NCBI GenBank assembly: GCA_964630705.1
Contig: CAZVZH010000001.1
Span: forward strand, 1 to 64,000
DNA length: 64,000 nucleotides
From: M3007 sp964630705
GTDB lineage: Bacteria; Bacteroidota; Bacteroidia; Chitinophagales; Saprospiraceae
Direction of reading: 5' to 3'
Part shown: positions 42,939 through 52,300 of the stretch, piece by piece
Layout of the letters: the number at the start of each line of letters is the position of its first letter
Position numbering within the stretch: the first letter of the stretch is position 1
The notes under the pieces: generated by a model
The model's database searches: none
Seen by the model: the letters and a program-made list of their open reading frames with translations, nothing else
Told to the model about the DNA's origin: nothing
Translations under genes and position numbers: made by a program

Positions 42939-43045
42939 TGGCAGATATAGGCCATTTGAATGCGCTGTAAAACGAAGCCGCCAAAGCGCCCGTACAATTT
43001 TGTTGAATTTAACAGGCAGGGTATATTTACCTTAAAATTAGAAAT

Positions 43046-43429
43046 ATGAAAATTCGATGCGAACACAATAGCGTGCGCCTGCGCTTGCGCAAATCCGAAA
43101 TCGTCCAATTGCGCGCCGAACACTGGCTGGAATCCAGTGTGCAATTTCCCGGAGGAGCAACTTTTGCCTGGGAATTGGCTTTGGAGAAAGACTCCATCAA
43201 CATGAGCGGTAATTTTTCCGAGGGCCGCCTTCAGGTACGATTGCCCATCGCTGTTGCCCTGGAATGGATGGACACTGAACAGGTGGCATTGGAATGTTTT
43301 CTGCCGTTGAAGGATGGACATGCTTTGCACCTGTTGGTGGAAAAGGACTTTCCCTGCAAAGACCGCCCGGAAGAGGACAAAACCGACTTTTTTACGGAAT
43401 TGGCCGAAGGCGCACCGGCAAATTGTTAA
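43046..43429 (+). CDS. Small uncharacterised protein beside the molybdenum cofactor genes
   Basis: 127 residues, no signal peptide or membrane segment, acidic, two Cys at the C-terminal half (ECF, FPCKDRPEEDK). I recall related short proteins (DUF7009-like) next to moa genes in Bacteroidota, which would make it a Moco-linked protein, but I cannot verify the family here. It converges on moaE with 23 bases between the stops. No motif suggests an enzymatic role. Confidence 0.6.
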   Translation: MKIRCEHNSVRLRLRKSEIVQLRAEHWLESSVQFPGGATFAWELALEKDSINMSGNFSEGRLQVRLPIAVALEWMDTEQVALECFLPLKDGHALHLLVEKDFPCKDRPEEDKTDFFTELAEGAPANC

Positions 43430-43452
43430 TTTTTAAATCCATAGCTACGCCC

Positions 43453-43869
43453 TTACGGGTGCGCAGCAACCCAAACAGCGCCATCTTCGAATATTTCTTT
43501 TTTCCAGATCGGCACGGTTTGTTTGAGTTGGTCGATGCAAAACTGACAAGCTGCAAACGCCGCTGCCCGGTGCGGGGCTGATACGGCAATGACTACCGGA
43601 ATTTCACCTACTTCCAGCGGGCCGACGCGATGCCAGATGCTCACAGCGAGCAGATTGAATTGTTGCCCTGCCGCTCGGGCGATTTTTTCCATTTCAGCGA
43701 TCGCCATAGGCTCGTAGGCTTCAAATTCCAGCCGTACAACCCGCTTGCCCTGGGTTTGCTCGCGAACCGTTCCTGTAAAATCAACTATAGCGCCAGCGGC
43801 CGGCGAGGCCACAGCGCGCCGGCATTTTTCAGGCGATAAAGGCGCCTTCGAAAGTTGAATGTCAATCAT
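43453..43869 (-). CDS. moaE: Molybdopterin synthase catalytic subunit
   Basis: Large subunit of MPT synthase; converts cPMP to molybdopterin with sulfur from MoaD thiocarboxylate. 138 residues. Signature segments: GAIVDFTGTVREQTQGKRVVRLEFEAYEPMA, WHRVGPLEVGEIPVVIAVSAPHR and the active lysines of VPIWKKEIFEDG. One base separates it from moaD on the same strand. Confidence 0.95.
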   Translation of the reverse strand: MIDIQLSKAPLSPEKCRRAVASPAAGAIVDFTGTVREQTQGKRVVRLEFEAYEPMAIAEMEKIARAAGQQFNLLAVSIWHRVGPLEVGEIPVVIAVSAPHRAAAFAACQFCIDQLKQTVPIWKKEIFEDGAVWVAAHP

Positions 43870-43870
43870 G

Positions 43871-44113
43871 TTAGCCGCCGCTTACTGGTGGAATGAGCGC
43901 TACTTCGTCAGATTCTCTTAATACGGTTTGCTCGGAGGAATAGGCCGCATTCACCGCAATCATCAGCGAGGAAAGGCGTGCAAAAGCAGGAAATTGCTCC
44001 CACAATACCGCCTGCAAATCAGCCACAGTTGCCCCTTCGGGCAAATCTATTTTCAGCGCGCTGGCTCCCGTGATGTCGCGGGCAATTCCAAAGGTTAAAA
44101 TTTGAATGGTCAT
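43871..44113 (-). CDS. moaD: Molybdopterin synthase sulfur carrier subunit
   Basis: 80-residue ubiquitin-like sulfur carrier. It ends in VALIPPVSGG; the terminal Gly-Gly is adenylated and thiocarboxylated. Start set at 44113 (MTIQILTFGIA) because this ATG overlaps the tauE stop as ATGA, a classical coupling overlap; an ATG 12 bases upstream (44125) is also in frame. Same transcript as tauE and moaE. Confidence 0.92.
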   Translation of the reverse strand: MTIQILTFGIARDITGASALKIDLPEGATVADLQAVLWEQFPAFARLSSLMIAVNAAYSSEQTVLRESDEVALIPPVSGG

Positions 44114-44853
44114 AAGTATTGCCATAGCAAGTTAAGACCGGCGTAAAACACCAGCAGTCCGGTAATGTTCCGCACTGTTTTTTGTGGAAAACGATGCGTG
44201 CTCCAGTACACCCCCAAGCGGCCGCCCAAAGCAACGGCCATCAACAGCGGGAACAGGAAGTGTGGCTGCAATAAAATTCCTTGGGCAATTTGTCCACCCA
44301 AACCTGCAGCCGATTGACATAAAATAAAAAAACTGGCCGCCGCCGAGATGGTTTTTGGCGCATCCCAGCGCAACAAATGGAGTACTGGAGACAAAAAAAT
44401 GCCTCCCCCAATTCCGGTCAAACCGGCCAAAAACCCCAAGCTGCCGCCCAGCCCCAGGTTGGTTTTTGGGGATAGACTTTTTGCGCTTGGGGCGGTGGAT
44501 TCAGCCCTGTTTTGGAGCCACATGGCGATGGCCGCTACGATCAAACTAAAGCCCAGCAGGATAAAAAAGACGCGTTCGCTGAGTTTTAGGTACCCACCTA
44601 AAAAAGCCAAGGGGATGCCCGTAAGGGCAAGTGGAAGCGTTTTTTGCCAGTTGATTTGTCGGGCGCGCCAGTACGTCAATATGTTCCCACTCACGACCAC
44701 CAGGTTGCACAATAAAGCCGCGGGGCGTAAGACTGCCATCGGTAATCCCCACAAGGCAAGGATCGCCAAGTAACTGGACCCGCCGCCGAATCCGGCGGAA
44801 GCATACAAAAGCGCAACCGCAAAAAATAATGCAATAAGTTCGGGGTGGACCAT
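44110..44853 (-). CDS. TauE/SafE-family sulfite/sulfonate exporter-like permease
   Basis: 247 residues, seven to eight transmembrane helices. Family hallmarks are AGFGGGSSYLAILALWG near the N-terminus and the second copy GLTGIGGGIFLSPVLHL in the middle (internal duplication). Start at ATG 44853 (MVHPELIALFF); the frame upstream lies in moaA's leader and lacks sense as a membrane protein. First gene of the tauE-moaD-moaE transcript. In a Moco locus it may move a sulfur oxyanion (e.g. sulfite); that is inference. Confidence 0.88.
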   Translation of the reverse strand: MVHPELIALFFAVALLYASAGFGGGSSYLAILALWGLPMAVLRPAALLCNLVVVSGNILTYWRARQINWQKTLPLALTGIPLAFLGGYLKLSERVFFILLGFSLIVAAIAMWLQNRAESTAPSAKSLSPKTNLGLGGSLGFLAGLTGIGGGIFLSPVLHLLRWDAPKTISAAASFFILCQSAAGLGGQIAQGILLQPHFLFPLLMAVALGGRLGVYWSTHRFPQKTVRNITGLLVFYAGLNLLWQYL

Positions 44854-44916
44854 GCCCGGTTCGTTGAATTGGAATCCATTGTAAGACGGATCACGCAAAG
44901 GTCGCGTTTTCCCGTA

Positions 44917-44924
44917 TACCTTTG
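44917..44924 (+). promoter_or_regulatory. -7 element (TACCTTTG) immediately before moaA
   Basis: Exact TAnnTTTG followed by C; only 4 bases separate it from the moaA ATG at 44929, so the mRNA would be leaderless or nearly so. Confidence 0.6.
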
Positions 44925-44928
44925 CAGG

Positions 44929-45927
44929 ATGAAATCTGGATTGTACGACAATCACGGTCGCTTGATCAATTACCTGCGAATTGCCGTCACGGATCGCTGC
45001 AACCTGCGTTGTGCATATTGTATGCCGGAGGAGGGGATTCGATTCGGGCCGAAAAACAGCCTGTTGCAGTATGAAGAAATTTTACGGCTGGTGCGGATAT
45101 TGGCGGGCATGGGCATAGAGAAAATCCGGGTCACTGGCGGCGAGCCCTTTGTGCGCCGGGAAATTATGGATCTGTTCCGGGGCTTGACTCAAACGCCTGG
45201 AATTGCTGCCGTGCACTTGACCACTAATGGAACCTTGACAGCCCCCCATCTGCCAGAACTTTTCCAGTTGGGGGTCAGGAGTATCAATCTGAGCCTGGAC
45301 AGCCTGGACCCTTCTCGTTTTTTCGCTATCACCCGGCGCGACAGCTTTGACCAAGTCTGGAGATCCTTTTTGGAAATGCTGGCACTAGGTTTCGAGGTTA
45401 AGATCAACGCTGTGTTGCTTCAGGGGAAAAACGATCAGGACATTTTGCCATTTGTGGAAATGACCCGACAATACCCCGTGAGCGTCCGGTTTATAGAAGA
45501 AATGCCTTTTAATGGACAGGGAAAAACGGAAGAAGCGCTTTTTTGGAATTGGCAACGGATTGAGCAGCATATCCGGGCTGCGTATCCGGACTTAAAAAAA
45601 ATGCCCGATCCGCCGCATTCTACGGCGCTCAACTATTCGATACCCGGGCACCTGGGCAGCATTGGAATCATTCCAGCCTTTTCGCGTACCTTTTGTGGCA
45701 GTTGCAACCGCTTACGGGTGACGCCCGAAGGTTTGCTAAAGACCTGCTTATATGACGATGGCGTGTTTAATCTTCGCGATCTGATGCGCGCCGGCGCTAC
45801 CGATTTGCAAATCCAACAGGCTATTCAAGATGCCGTAGGACACCGTGCCAAAGATGGGTTTGAGGCGGAAAGCCGCCGCTTGGGGGGCATGCCTGTCCGG
45901 GAAAGTATGACCACCATTGGCGGCTAA
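44929..45927 (+). CDS. moaA: GTP 3',8-cyclase (radical SAM)
   Basis: First step of Moco synthesis (GTP to 3',8-cH2GTP). 332 residues from ATG 44929. N-terminal [4Fe-4S]/SAM cluster C24-C28-C31 in DRCNLRCAYCMPEEG, then RVTGGEPFVR; the second C-terminal cluster is TFCGSCNRLRVTPEGLLKTCLY; the chain ends in TTIGG, the conserved Gly-Gly tail needed for activity. Own promoter; converges on moeA with 8 bases between stops and no terminator. Confidence 0.96.
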   Translation: MKSGLYDNHGRLINYLRIAVTDRCNLRCAYCMPEEGIRFGPKNSLLQYEEILRLVRILAGMGIEKIRVTGGEPFVRREIMDLFRGLTQTPGIAAVHLTTNGTLTAPHLPELFQLGVRSINLSLDSLDPSRFFAITRRDSFDQVWRSFLEMLALGFEVKINAVLLQGKNDQDILPFVEMTRQYPVSVRFIEEMPFNGQGKTEEALFWNWQRIEQHIRAAYPDLKKMPDPPHSTALNYSIPGHLGSIGIIPAFSRTFCGSCNRLRVTPEGLLKTCLYDDGVFNLRDLMRAGATDLQIQQAIQDAVGHRAKDGFEAESRRLGGMPVRESMTTIGG

Positions 45928-45935
45928 GCAGGTCC

Positions 45936-47129
45936 TTAGCGGTATCGATACAATCGAAACGGCGTCTCTGTATCGAACCAATCCGAACCTTTAGGCAATT
46001 CCAAAAAACCATCGGCATCCTGCAAGTTCGCCAGGTCGCCGCTGCCATGTCCAGGTTTGGGCTTGGCCAAGAGTTTGCCAAATTGATTTTCGATTAAAAC
46101 GGGGACAAACCAAGTCAAATTCGGCTTGAATTCGAGCGGCGTATCTAAAAACGCCCACTGTGCAGGGCTTTGACCAAGGCCAAGTTTTTTTTCCAGCCAG
46201 GGAATTACATACCGGCAGGTGCACATGAAAGCGGAAACAGGGTTGCCTGGTAGCGCAAAAACAGCAGCGCCTGAGCCATTTCGGCCGAATAACAGGGGCT
46301 TGCCGGGGCGTTGGGTTACTTTGTGAAACAGGATTTCAACGCCTAATTGCTGTAGCAACAGTGGAATGAAATCGCGCTTTCCGGCCGATACGCCACCAGT
46401 AACCAAGAGCGCATCATACTCAGTCAGAATTTCCGCAACCGTTTTTTCTACACCCTCAAAAATATCTTCGCATAAAAACGTATCGACATTTACCGGCAAT
46501 GAAGCCAACAAGGCTTGAATCGCATAGCTATTCGACAAGCGGATTTGCCAGGGTAGGGGAGTGGCCGTAACCGGCACGAGTTCATCGCCGGTGGACAATA
46601 CGGCCACCCGAAGTTGCCGGCTTACCAAAATTGAGGTTTTGCCCACAGTAGCAAGCACGCTGATCTCTGCCGGCCCAATTCGAGTGCCAGGTTCCAACAG
46701 AACATCATTTTCTCGTCGGTCGAATCCCTTTCGGTGGATATGCTGGCCCAAATTGACGGGTTGGTCGTGCAGGCGCATCATGCCAGCGTTGGCGTCTAAA
46801 TGTTCGTATTGAATTACGGTATCTGCGCCTTCTGGCAACACCGCGCCGGTGGCTACCTCCATGCAGTTTCCGGGCCCCCAGAGGGGTAGGGGAGCGGCTC
46901 CGGCAGCGACCGAGCCAACTACTTGAAAAGTGCGCATGCCAGCAGTATAATCGCCGAAACGGATAGCAATGCCATCCATCGCCACCCGATCGAAGGGGGG
47001 AAAGTCCCGGTCGGCAAAGATCTGTTCGCGGAGGACTTTCCCTAAGGCCGAATCGAGGGCTACATGATTGGGATCAATCACTTGGCCATGACCCAAAACA
47101 ATTTCAGTGGCTTGTTCAACTCCTGTCAT
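45936..47129 (-). CDS. moeA: Molybdopterin molybdenumtransferase
   Basis: Inserts molybdate into adenylylated molybdopterin. 397 residues with the four-domain plan. Visible motifs: PPFDRVAMDGIAIR (domain II start), VATGAVLPEGADTVIQYEH, the MoCF domain VAVLSTGDELV, VTGGVSAGKRD and FALPGNPVSAFM. Complete. It is not fused to Mog, and no separate moaB/mog is seen in the window. Confidence 0.96.
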   Translation of the reverse strand: MTGVEQATEIVLGHGQVIDPNHVALDSALGKVLREQIFADRDFPPFDRVAMDGIAIRFGDYTAGMRTFQVVGSVAAGAAPLPLWGPGNCMEVATGAVLPEGADTVIQYEHLDANAGMMRLHDQPVNLGQHIHRKGFDRRENDVLLEPGTRIGPAEISVLATVGKTSILVSRQLRVAVLSTGDELVPVTATPLPWQIRLSNSYAIQALLASLPVNVDTFLCEDIFEGVEKTVAEILTEYDALLVTGGVSAGKRDFIPLLLQQLGVEILFHKVTQRPGKPLLFGRNGSGAAVFALPGNPVSAFMCTCRYVIPWLEKKLGLGQSPAQWAFLDTPLEFKPNLTWFVPVLIENQFGKLLAKPKPGHGSGDLANLQDADGFLELPKGSDWFDTETPFRLYRYR

Positions 47130-47136
47130 AATCCTG

Positions 47137-47144
47137 TACTTTTG
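47137..47144 (+). promoter_or_regulatory. Bacteroidota -7 element (TACTTTTG) for moaC-mobA
   Basis: Exact TAnnTTTG match 36 bases before the moaC ATG, in the 51-base gap to divergent moeA. Confidence 0.6.
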
Positions 47145-47180
47145 GCGAACTGATCTAATTTTAAGCGGAAAAGTAAGGAT

Positions 47181-47660
47181 ATGTCATCATTTACACACCT
47201 TGATTCGAAAGGGCAGCCGGCCATGGTCGATATCGGAAAAAAAACGGTCACCGCTCGTAAAGCCCGTGCACGCGCCATTGTACTGTTGCCAGCTTCAGTG
47301 TTCAGTTTGTTAAATCAAGGAGAGTTATATTTACCCAAAGGGCCAGTTTTTCAAACAGCAATCCTGGCAGGCATACTTGCCGCTAAAAAAACAGGCGACC
47401 TGATACCCTTGTGCCACCCACTTGGGCTCGACAATTGTCAGGTGGAAATTGAAGCGAAGCAGGAAGGGGAAATCTACCTGTATTGTACCGCTGCTTTAAC
47501 AGGCAAAACCGGGGTTGAAATGGAGGCCCTGACGGGCGTTTCTATTGCCGCCTTGACGATCTATGATATGTGCAAAGCGCTGGCAAGCGATATTGTAATT
47601 CGCGAAATCCGCTTGATGGAAAAAACAGGCGGCAAAAAAGACTATCACCATGCTGAGTGA
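47181..47660 (+). CDS. moaC: Cyclic pyranopterin monophosphate synthase
   Basis: Converts 3',8-cH2GTP to cPMP. 159 residues with the hexameric-enzyme motifs AMVDIGKK, LIPLCHPLGLDNCQV, KTGVEMEALTGVSIAALTIYDMCKA and the terminal lysine-rich loop EKTGGKKDYHH. Upstream of mobA and overlapping it by 11 bases. Confidence 0.96.
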   Translation: MSSFTHLDSKGQPAMVDIGKKTVTARKARARAIVLLPASVFSLLNQGELYLPKGPVFQTAILAGILAAKKTGDLIPLCHPLGLDNCQVEIEAKQEGEIYLYCTAALTGKTGVEMEALTGVSIAALTIYDMCKALASDIVIREIRLMEKTGGKKDYHHAE

Positions 47661-48276
47661 ACAAATTGCGATACCCGAAGTAAAAGGTCTGGTGCTTGCC
47701 GGCGGAAGGTCGACACGGATGGGCCAAGACAAGGGGCTGCTGAATTGGCACGGGAAACCGCAACGGGAGTTTTTGGTAGATGTGTTACACGCTGCCGGCT
47801 TGGACGCATTTATATCTTGCCGGCCTGACCAAGCTCCCGAGCTTCCGGGGATACCGTTGATTATTGATGAAAAAGAGGGGTTGGGGCCGCTCGGCGCCTT
47901 ACAGTCTGCGTTTTCACGCTATCCTGCAATCGCTTGGTTGGCTATTGCTTGCGACATGCCGCTGTTGGATAGCGAAACCATCAAATATTTGTTGGAGAAC
48001 CGACACCCCGGCTTTGCCGCCACCGCTTTTCGGGCTCCAGCATTTTCAGACGGTTCGCCCGACCCCCTTTGCGCTATTTGGGAGCCTTCTATTGCTTCAA
48101 TTATCGAACAGCGTTTAAAAAACGACCAACGTTGTGCCCGTAAAACCTTACTGGAGGCTGGTGTTTTTGTGCTGGAACCAATAGATGAACACCGGTTGTG
48201 CAACATAAATACCCCACTGGAACGGGAGCGATTGGAAGGTAATGCAAAACGCTATTCCGTACATTTGCGACCATAA
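47650..48276 (+). CDS. mobA: Molybdenum cofactor guanylyltransferase
   Basis: Adds GMP to Mo-MPT to give the MGD form used by DMSO-reductase-family enzymes. 208 residues; the nucleotidyltransferase signature LVLAGGRSTRMGQDKGLL lies at 14-31, then FISCRPDQ and ACDMPLLDSETI. Overlaps moaC by 11 bases, so translation is probably coupled. Its presence implies at least one bis-MGD enzyme elsewhere. Confidence 0.93.
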   Translation: MLSEQIAIPEVKGLVLAGGRSTRMGQDKGLLNWHGKPQREFLVDVLHAAGLDAFISCRPDQAPELPGIPLIIDEKEGLGPLGALQSAFSRYPAIAWLAIACDMPLLDSETIKYLLENRHPGFAATAFRAPAFSDGSPDPLCAIWEPSIASIIEQRLKNDQRCARKTLLEAGVFVLEPIDEHRLCNINTPLERERLEGNAKRYSVHLRP

Positions 48277-48373
48277 AATTGATGTTTAGTCGGTCGATCG
48301 ACAAAATACTACGGTATCCCCGGCGTTTTCGGGGCGTGACAAAACGATTTCCTACTATTTTAAAACTTACACT

Positions 48374-49297
48374 ATGAGTGAAAATTCAAACTCGCGCGTT
48401 TACGGAATCATCATCGCCATTTTGCTACTGATCTCTGCCATCTTGGGCTGGTACTTCTGGCAAAAATCCCAAAAAATGATGTCCGAAAGCAAAACCAGGC
48501 AAGCAACATTGGACTCGCTGGTTTTAGTAAAACAAAACATTGAACATGAACTGGACAGCCTGTCCTTGGCTTACTCCAACCTGCGTACCGAAAACGAAAA
48601 CCTTCAGGGCCGGGTAACCAATACCGCCGCTATTATCGAGCAAAAAGAAATCACCATCCGGCAGCTTAAATCGTCAAACTCAAAAAGCCTGAAAGAATTG
48701 CAAGACCAAATTGCCGGATTGCAAAAAGTACGAACAGAATACGAAACGATCATCACGGTATTAAGGCAGGAAAACCAGCAACTTCGCGAAGAGAACGAAC
48801 GGCTGGAAGGCGAAAACGCCCAACTCCGCGGCGACAAAGAGCAGCTATCTGGTCAAGTAACGGATCTAGCCAAACAACTAGAGGATCAAATCCGTAAAAC
48901 ACAATCCGCCACTTTTAAAGCCACGTCATTCCGGGTAGAAGTCGAGCGCCGTAACGACAAACTGACGGCCAAGGCTCGTCGCGCCCGTGAATTGCTGGTT
49001 AGCTTCGATCTGGCCGACGTGCCAACAACTTTTCAGGGCCCCCAAAAACTTTATTTGTCTATTACCGACGACAAGGGCAACCCAATCACGGCAGCCAACC
49101 CCATCAAAGCGACCGTTTATGCACCGACCGGACCCGTAGAAATTATCGCACAACAGGTCAAACCCGTAGTGTTAGAGCCGACTCAGCGCCTGTCTTTTGT
49201 CCATAAACTGGAAGACAGGCTAAAGTCCGGTAATTATGTTGCTGCAATTTATTGCGATAAGGGCTTACTCGGCGCATCGAGTTTTCGCCTCCGTTAA
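48374..49297 (+). CDS. Membrane-anchored coiled-coil protein
   Basis: 307 residues. One transmembrane helix (about 9-29, IIIAILLLISAILGWYFW), then a long heptad-repeat coiled coil (about 35-180; ENQQLREENERLEGENAQLR), then a small beta domain of about 120 residues (RVEVERRNDKLTAKARRARELLVSFDL, PQKLYLSITDDKGNPI, YVAAIYCDKGLLG). Proteins of this plan recur in Bacteroidota; I know no established function. A hairpin terminator follows at once, and tamB starts 83 bases later. Confidence 0.7.
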   Translation: MSENSNSRVYGIIIAILLLISAILGWYFWQKSQKMMSESKTRQATLDSLVLVKQNIEHELDSLSLAYSNLRTENENLQGRVTNTAAIIEQKEITIRQLKSSNSKSLKELQDQIAGLQKVRTEYETIITVLRQENQQLREENERLEGENAQLRGDKEQLSGQVTDLAKQLEDQIRKTQSATFKATSFRVEVERRNDKLTAKARRARELLVSFDLADVPTTFQGPQKLYLSITDDKGNPITAANPIKATVYAPTGPVEIIAQQVKPVVLEPTQRLSFVHKLEDRLKSGNYVAAIYCDKGLLGASSFRLR

Positions 49298-49329
49298 TTA
49301 CAAAAAGTATCTAGTAAATACCTGACGTA

Positions 49330-49370
49330 AAGAAAGTGTGGAGACGAACGGAATCCACACTTTCTTGTTT
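49330..49370 (+). terminator. Hairpin terminator or attenuator in front of tamB
   Basis: Perfect 13-bp stem AAGAAAGTGTGGA (49330-49342) with TCCACACTTTCTT (49354-49366), 11-base loop, followed by GTTTTAAA. Only 13 bases separate it from the tamB ATG. Confidence 0.75.
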
Positions 49371-49379
49371 TAAAGTAGA

Positions 49380-52300
49380 ATGAAGCAGACGCCAGTAACA
49401 CCGGAAAAATCCGTTTGGGAATCCGCCGTATGGATACGGCTTAAACGGCTTTGGCGGCGCATAGAGAATATTGCGTTTGTGCTGGTAATGCTGCTCACGT
49501 TTTTATATTTTGTTCTGCAAGCTTCGTGGGTGCAAAACTGGCTTATTGCCAAAATAGCCAACTACCTTTCCTCGGAGCTCCAAACGAACGTATCGATACA
49601 ACATATCGATGTTTCATTTTTTGACAATCTTGTACTGGAGGGCTTTTATGTAGAAGACCTCAACGGCGACACCTTGTTGTATGCCGGAAGCCTTACTGCG
49701 GGGCTCAATTCCAACATTTTCTCATTACTCCGTAATCGAATTGAATTTAATGAAATCAACCTGCAGGAAGCCCGGTTTAACTTAAATCGTCAAAAAGGGG
49801 AAGCATTCACCAACTTACAGTTTTTGGTGGATTACTTCGGTAGCCCGGAGCCGAAAACAGCCTCAAAACCCAAGCCTTTCAGGATTAGCGTTCAAAACTT
49901 ACGCCTTAGCGATGTTCAATTTTTATTTTGGGATGCTGTGCGCGGACAAAAGATGTGGGGGGCTATACCAATCGGCTTGATCCGTATTAATCAAATGGAT
50001 ATAGCATCTAAAATACTGGATGTTCAATCTATTAATTTAGAAGGTGCTGTCTTTACTATTGGAGAATTTCCTGCTTCTGGGACTCCTGTTGACGCAAAAC
50101 AAGTAGCGGTTCAAAAGCCTAAACCGGAAGTATCTTCTGATACTTCTATTTTTCGGGCAAAGGTGTGGCAATTAATCCTAAAGAACTGCAAGTTTGCGAT
50201 GGACCGGTTCGACAAATCCCCCGGAGCACAAACACCCGCCGGAGTGATGGACTATGACCATTTAAGTGTCAGCGATATTCATCTCCAGGCCGATAGTGTA
50301 TTGGCCGACGCTAACCTTTGTTTTACTGGCGTATTACGACACCTTTCTGCACGGGAGCAAGGTGGCCTGGTCCTGAATAGTCTCCGAGCAAATGAGGTTC
50401 TGGTTAGCGATACTATGGTGGCGCTCTATGGCATGCGCCTAGAAACCAACGGTAGTCGCATTGGCGACACATTGTTAATGCGCTATAGTACCTACCGGGC
50501 ATTCAATGATTTTAATAACAAGGTACGGCTGGAAGGCCATTTTGACACATCGTCGGTTGTGCGGTTGGGAGATATTATGTTTTTCAGCCCGGAAGTAGCT
50601 AATAATTCATTTTTCAAAAAAAATCAAGACCAATTGGTGCACTTGTCGGGTAGGGTGGAAGGTCGGATAAACCGATTGAATGGCAGGGACCTATTGATTC
50701 GCTTTGGCTTTGGCAGCTTGGTTAAAGGAAGTTTTGATGGCGATGATTTAGCTGAAGGCAGCGATCGGATGCGCTTGCTTCTTGACTTGGAGCAGGTGCA
50801 ATCGAATATCCAAACCCTGCGCAAAGTGATTCCGGGTTTTGACCCGCCGGCATATTTTGACAAGTTGGGGCAATTTAGCTTTAATGGCACATACCAGTTG
50901 TTTTTTGGCACCAACCATATTTTTAACGGCGACTTAGTCAGTAATAATGGATTTGGGAAAGTTGACATGAAACTTGACCTGACCGGTGGGCGGGAAAAAG
51001 CACGGTATTCGGGGTACCTTAACATGAATGAGTTTGACTTAAAAAATTGGACGGGGAACCCGGAGTTTGGCAAAACGACCTTTCGTTTGAATATAGCATC
51101 TGGCACAGGACTTACCTTGCAAACAATTAAATCGGACTTAACGGGCACTATAGACTCTTTTTACTTCCGAGGATACAACTATCAAAATGTTCGGCTGAAT
51201 GGCCAGTTTAACCGGCAACAATTTAAAGGTGATGTTGCCATGGAAGACCCCAATATAGATTTTGTATTCAATGGAGCGGTAAACCTTGCCGACTCGGTTC
51301 CTGAATATGACTTTAGTGCAGATTTGCGACGGCTGGATATGGGAGCCTTGAATCTAGTTGATCAGGATTTGATTTTATCCGGCAGGATTGAAGAAATAAA
51401 ATTGGTGGCAAGCGATTGGAGCAGTTTACGTGGAGGAATTAATTTGCGTAACTTTAAAATCATACAAGACAAAGAAGTTATTCACCAAATAGATTCGCTC
51501 ACTTTTGCTGCATTTCAATTGCCAAGCGGAGAACGGCATTTCATTTTATTGTCAGACATTGCCGATGGCTATTTAAAAGGGCAATTTGAAATTGGGCAGA
51601 TAGGTAAAAACCTGCTTCGGTTGCTGAATAGAAGTTTCCCCGATTTGGTGCGGCAAGCTTATGGGACTCCAGTAATAGACACAACAGCACTAACAGATAA
51701 TTTTAAAGTCAATCTACAAATAAAAGACACCAGAAGCCTAACCCTCTTGTTTGACGCGCGACTAGACACACTTCGCGATTTTAATTTACGCGCATCGGTA
51801 AATGGAGCCGACGGCTCGTCCGATCTCAGTGTGCAAATGCCCTTTTTGCGATTTAATGGGCTAACCTTTCATCATGTAGATTTTACTTGGTCTGGGCGGG
51901 ATAAAATTGGCCATTTTGAGTTGAAGGTCCCCAAGGCCTTACTAGAAAATGAGCAGGAGTTGGTTCAGTTGCAAATTAATGGAACTGCAATTAAAGACCA
52001 AGTCAATTTTTCATTTTCAACAGAAGATACTACTTCCATAATTGAACGAATACAGTTAGAAGGCGTATTGTCTATAGTTGATTCCTCATGGCAGCTACAC
52101 TTCAATACATCTGAAATAACTTTGTTTGGCGATCAATGGTACATGGAAGAAAACAATTTTTTAAGGTTTTCTAAGAATCGCTTTGAAACAAGCAACTTTG
52201 AGCTAATGAATGGCCTTCAGCGCATTAATATAGAGCATATTAATGCAGGCTCTGGTGTTAGATTTTCATTGTCAAATTTTAATCTGAACTTCATAAATCG

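Noticed and set aside
44845..44931. Moco riboswitch upstream of moaA
   Set aside because: The promoter element lies 4 bases before the ATG, leaving no leader to fold.
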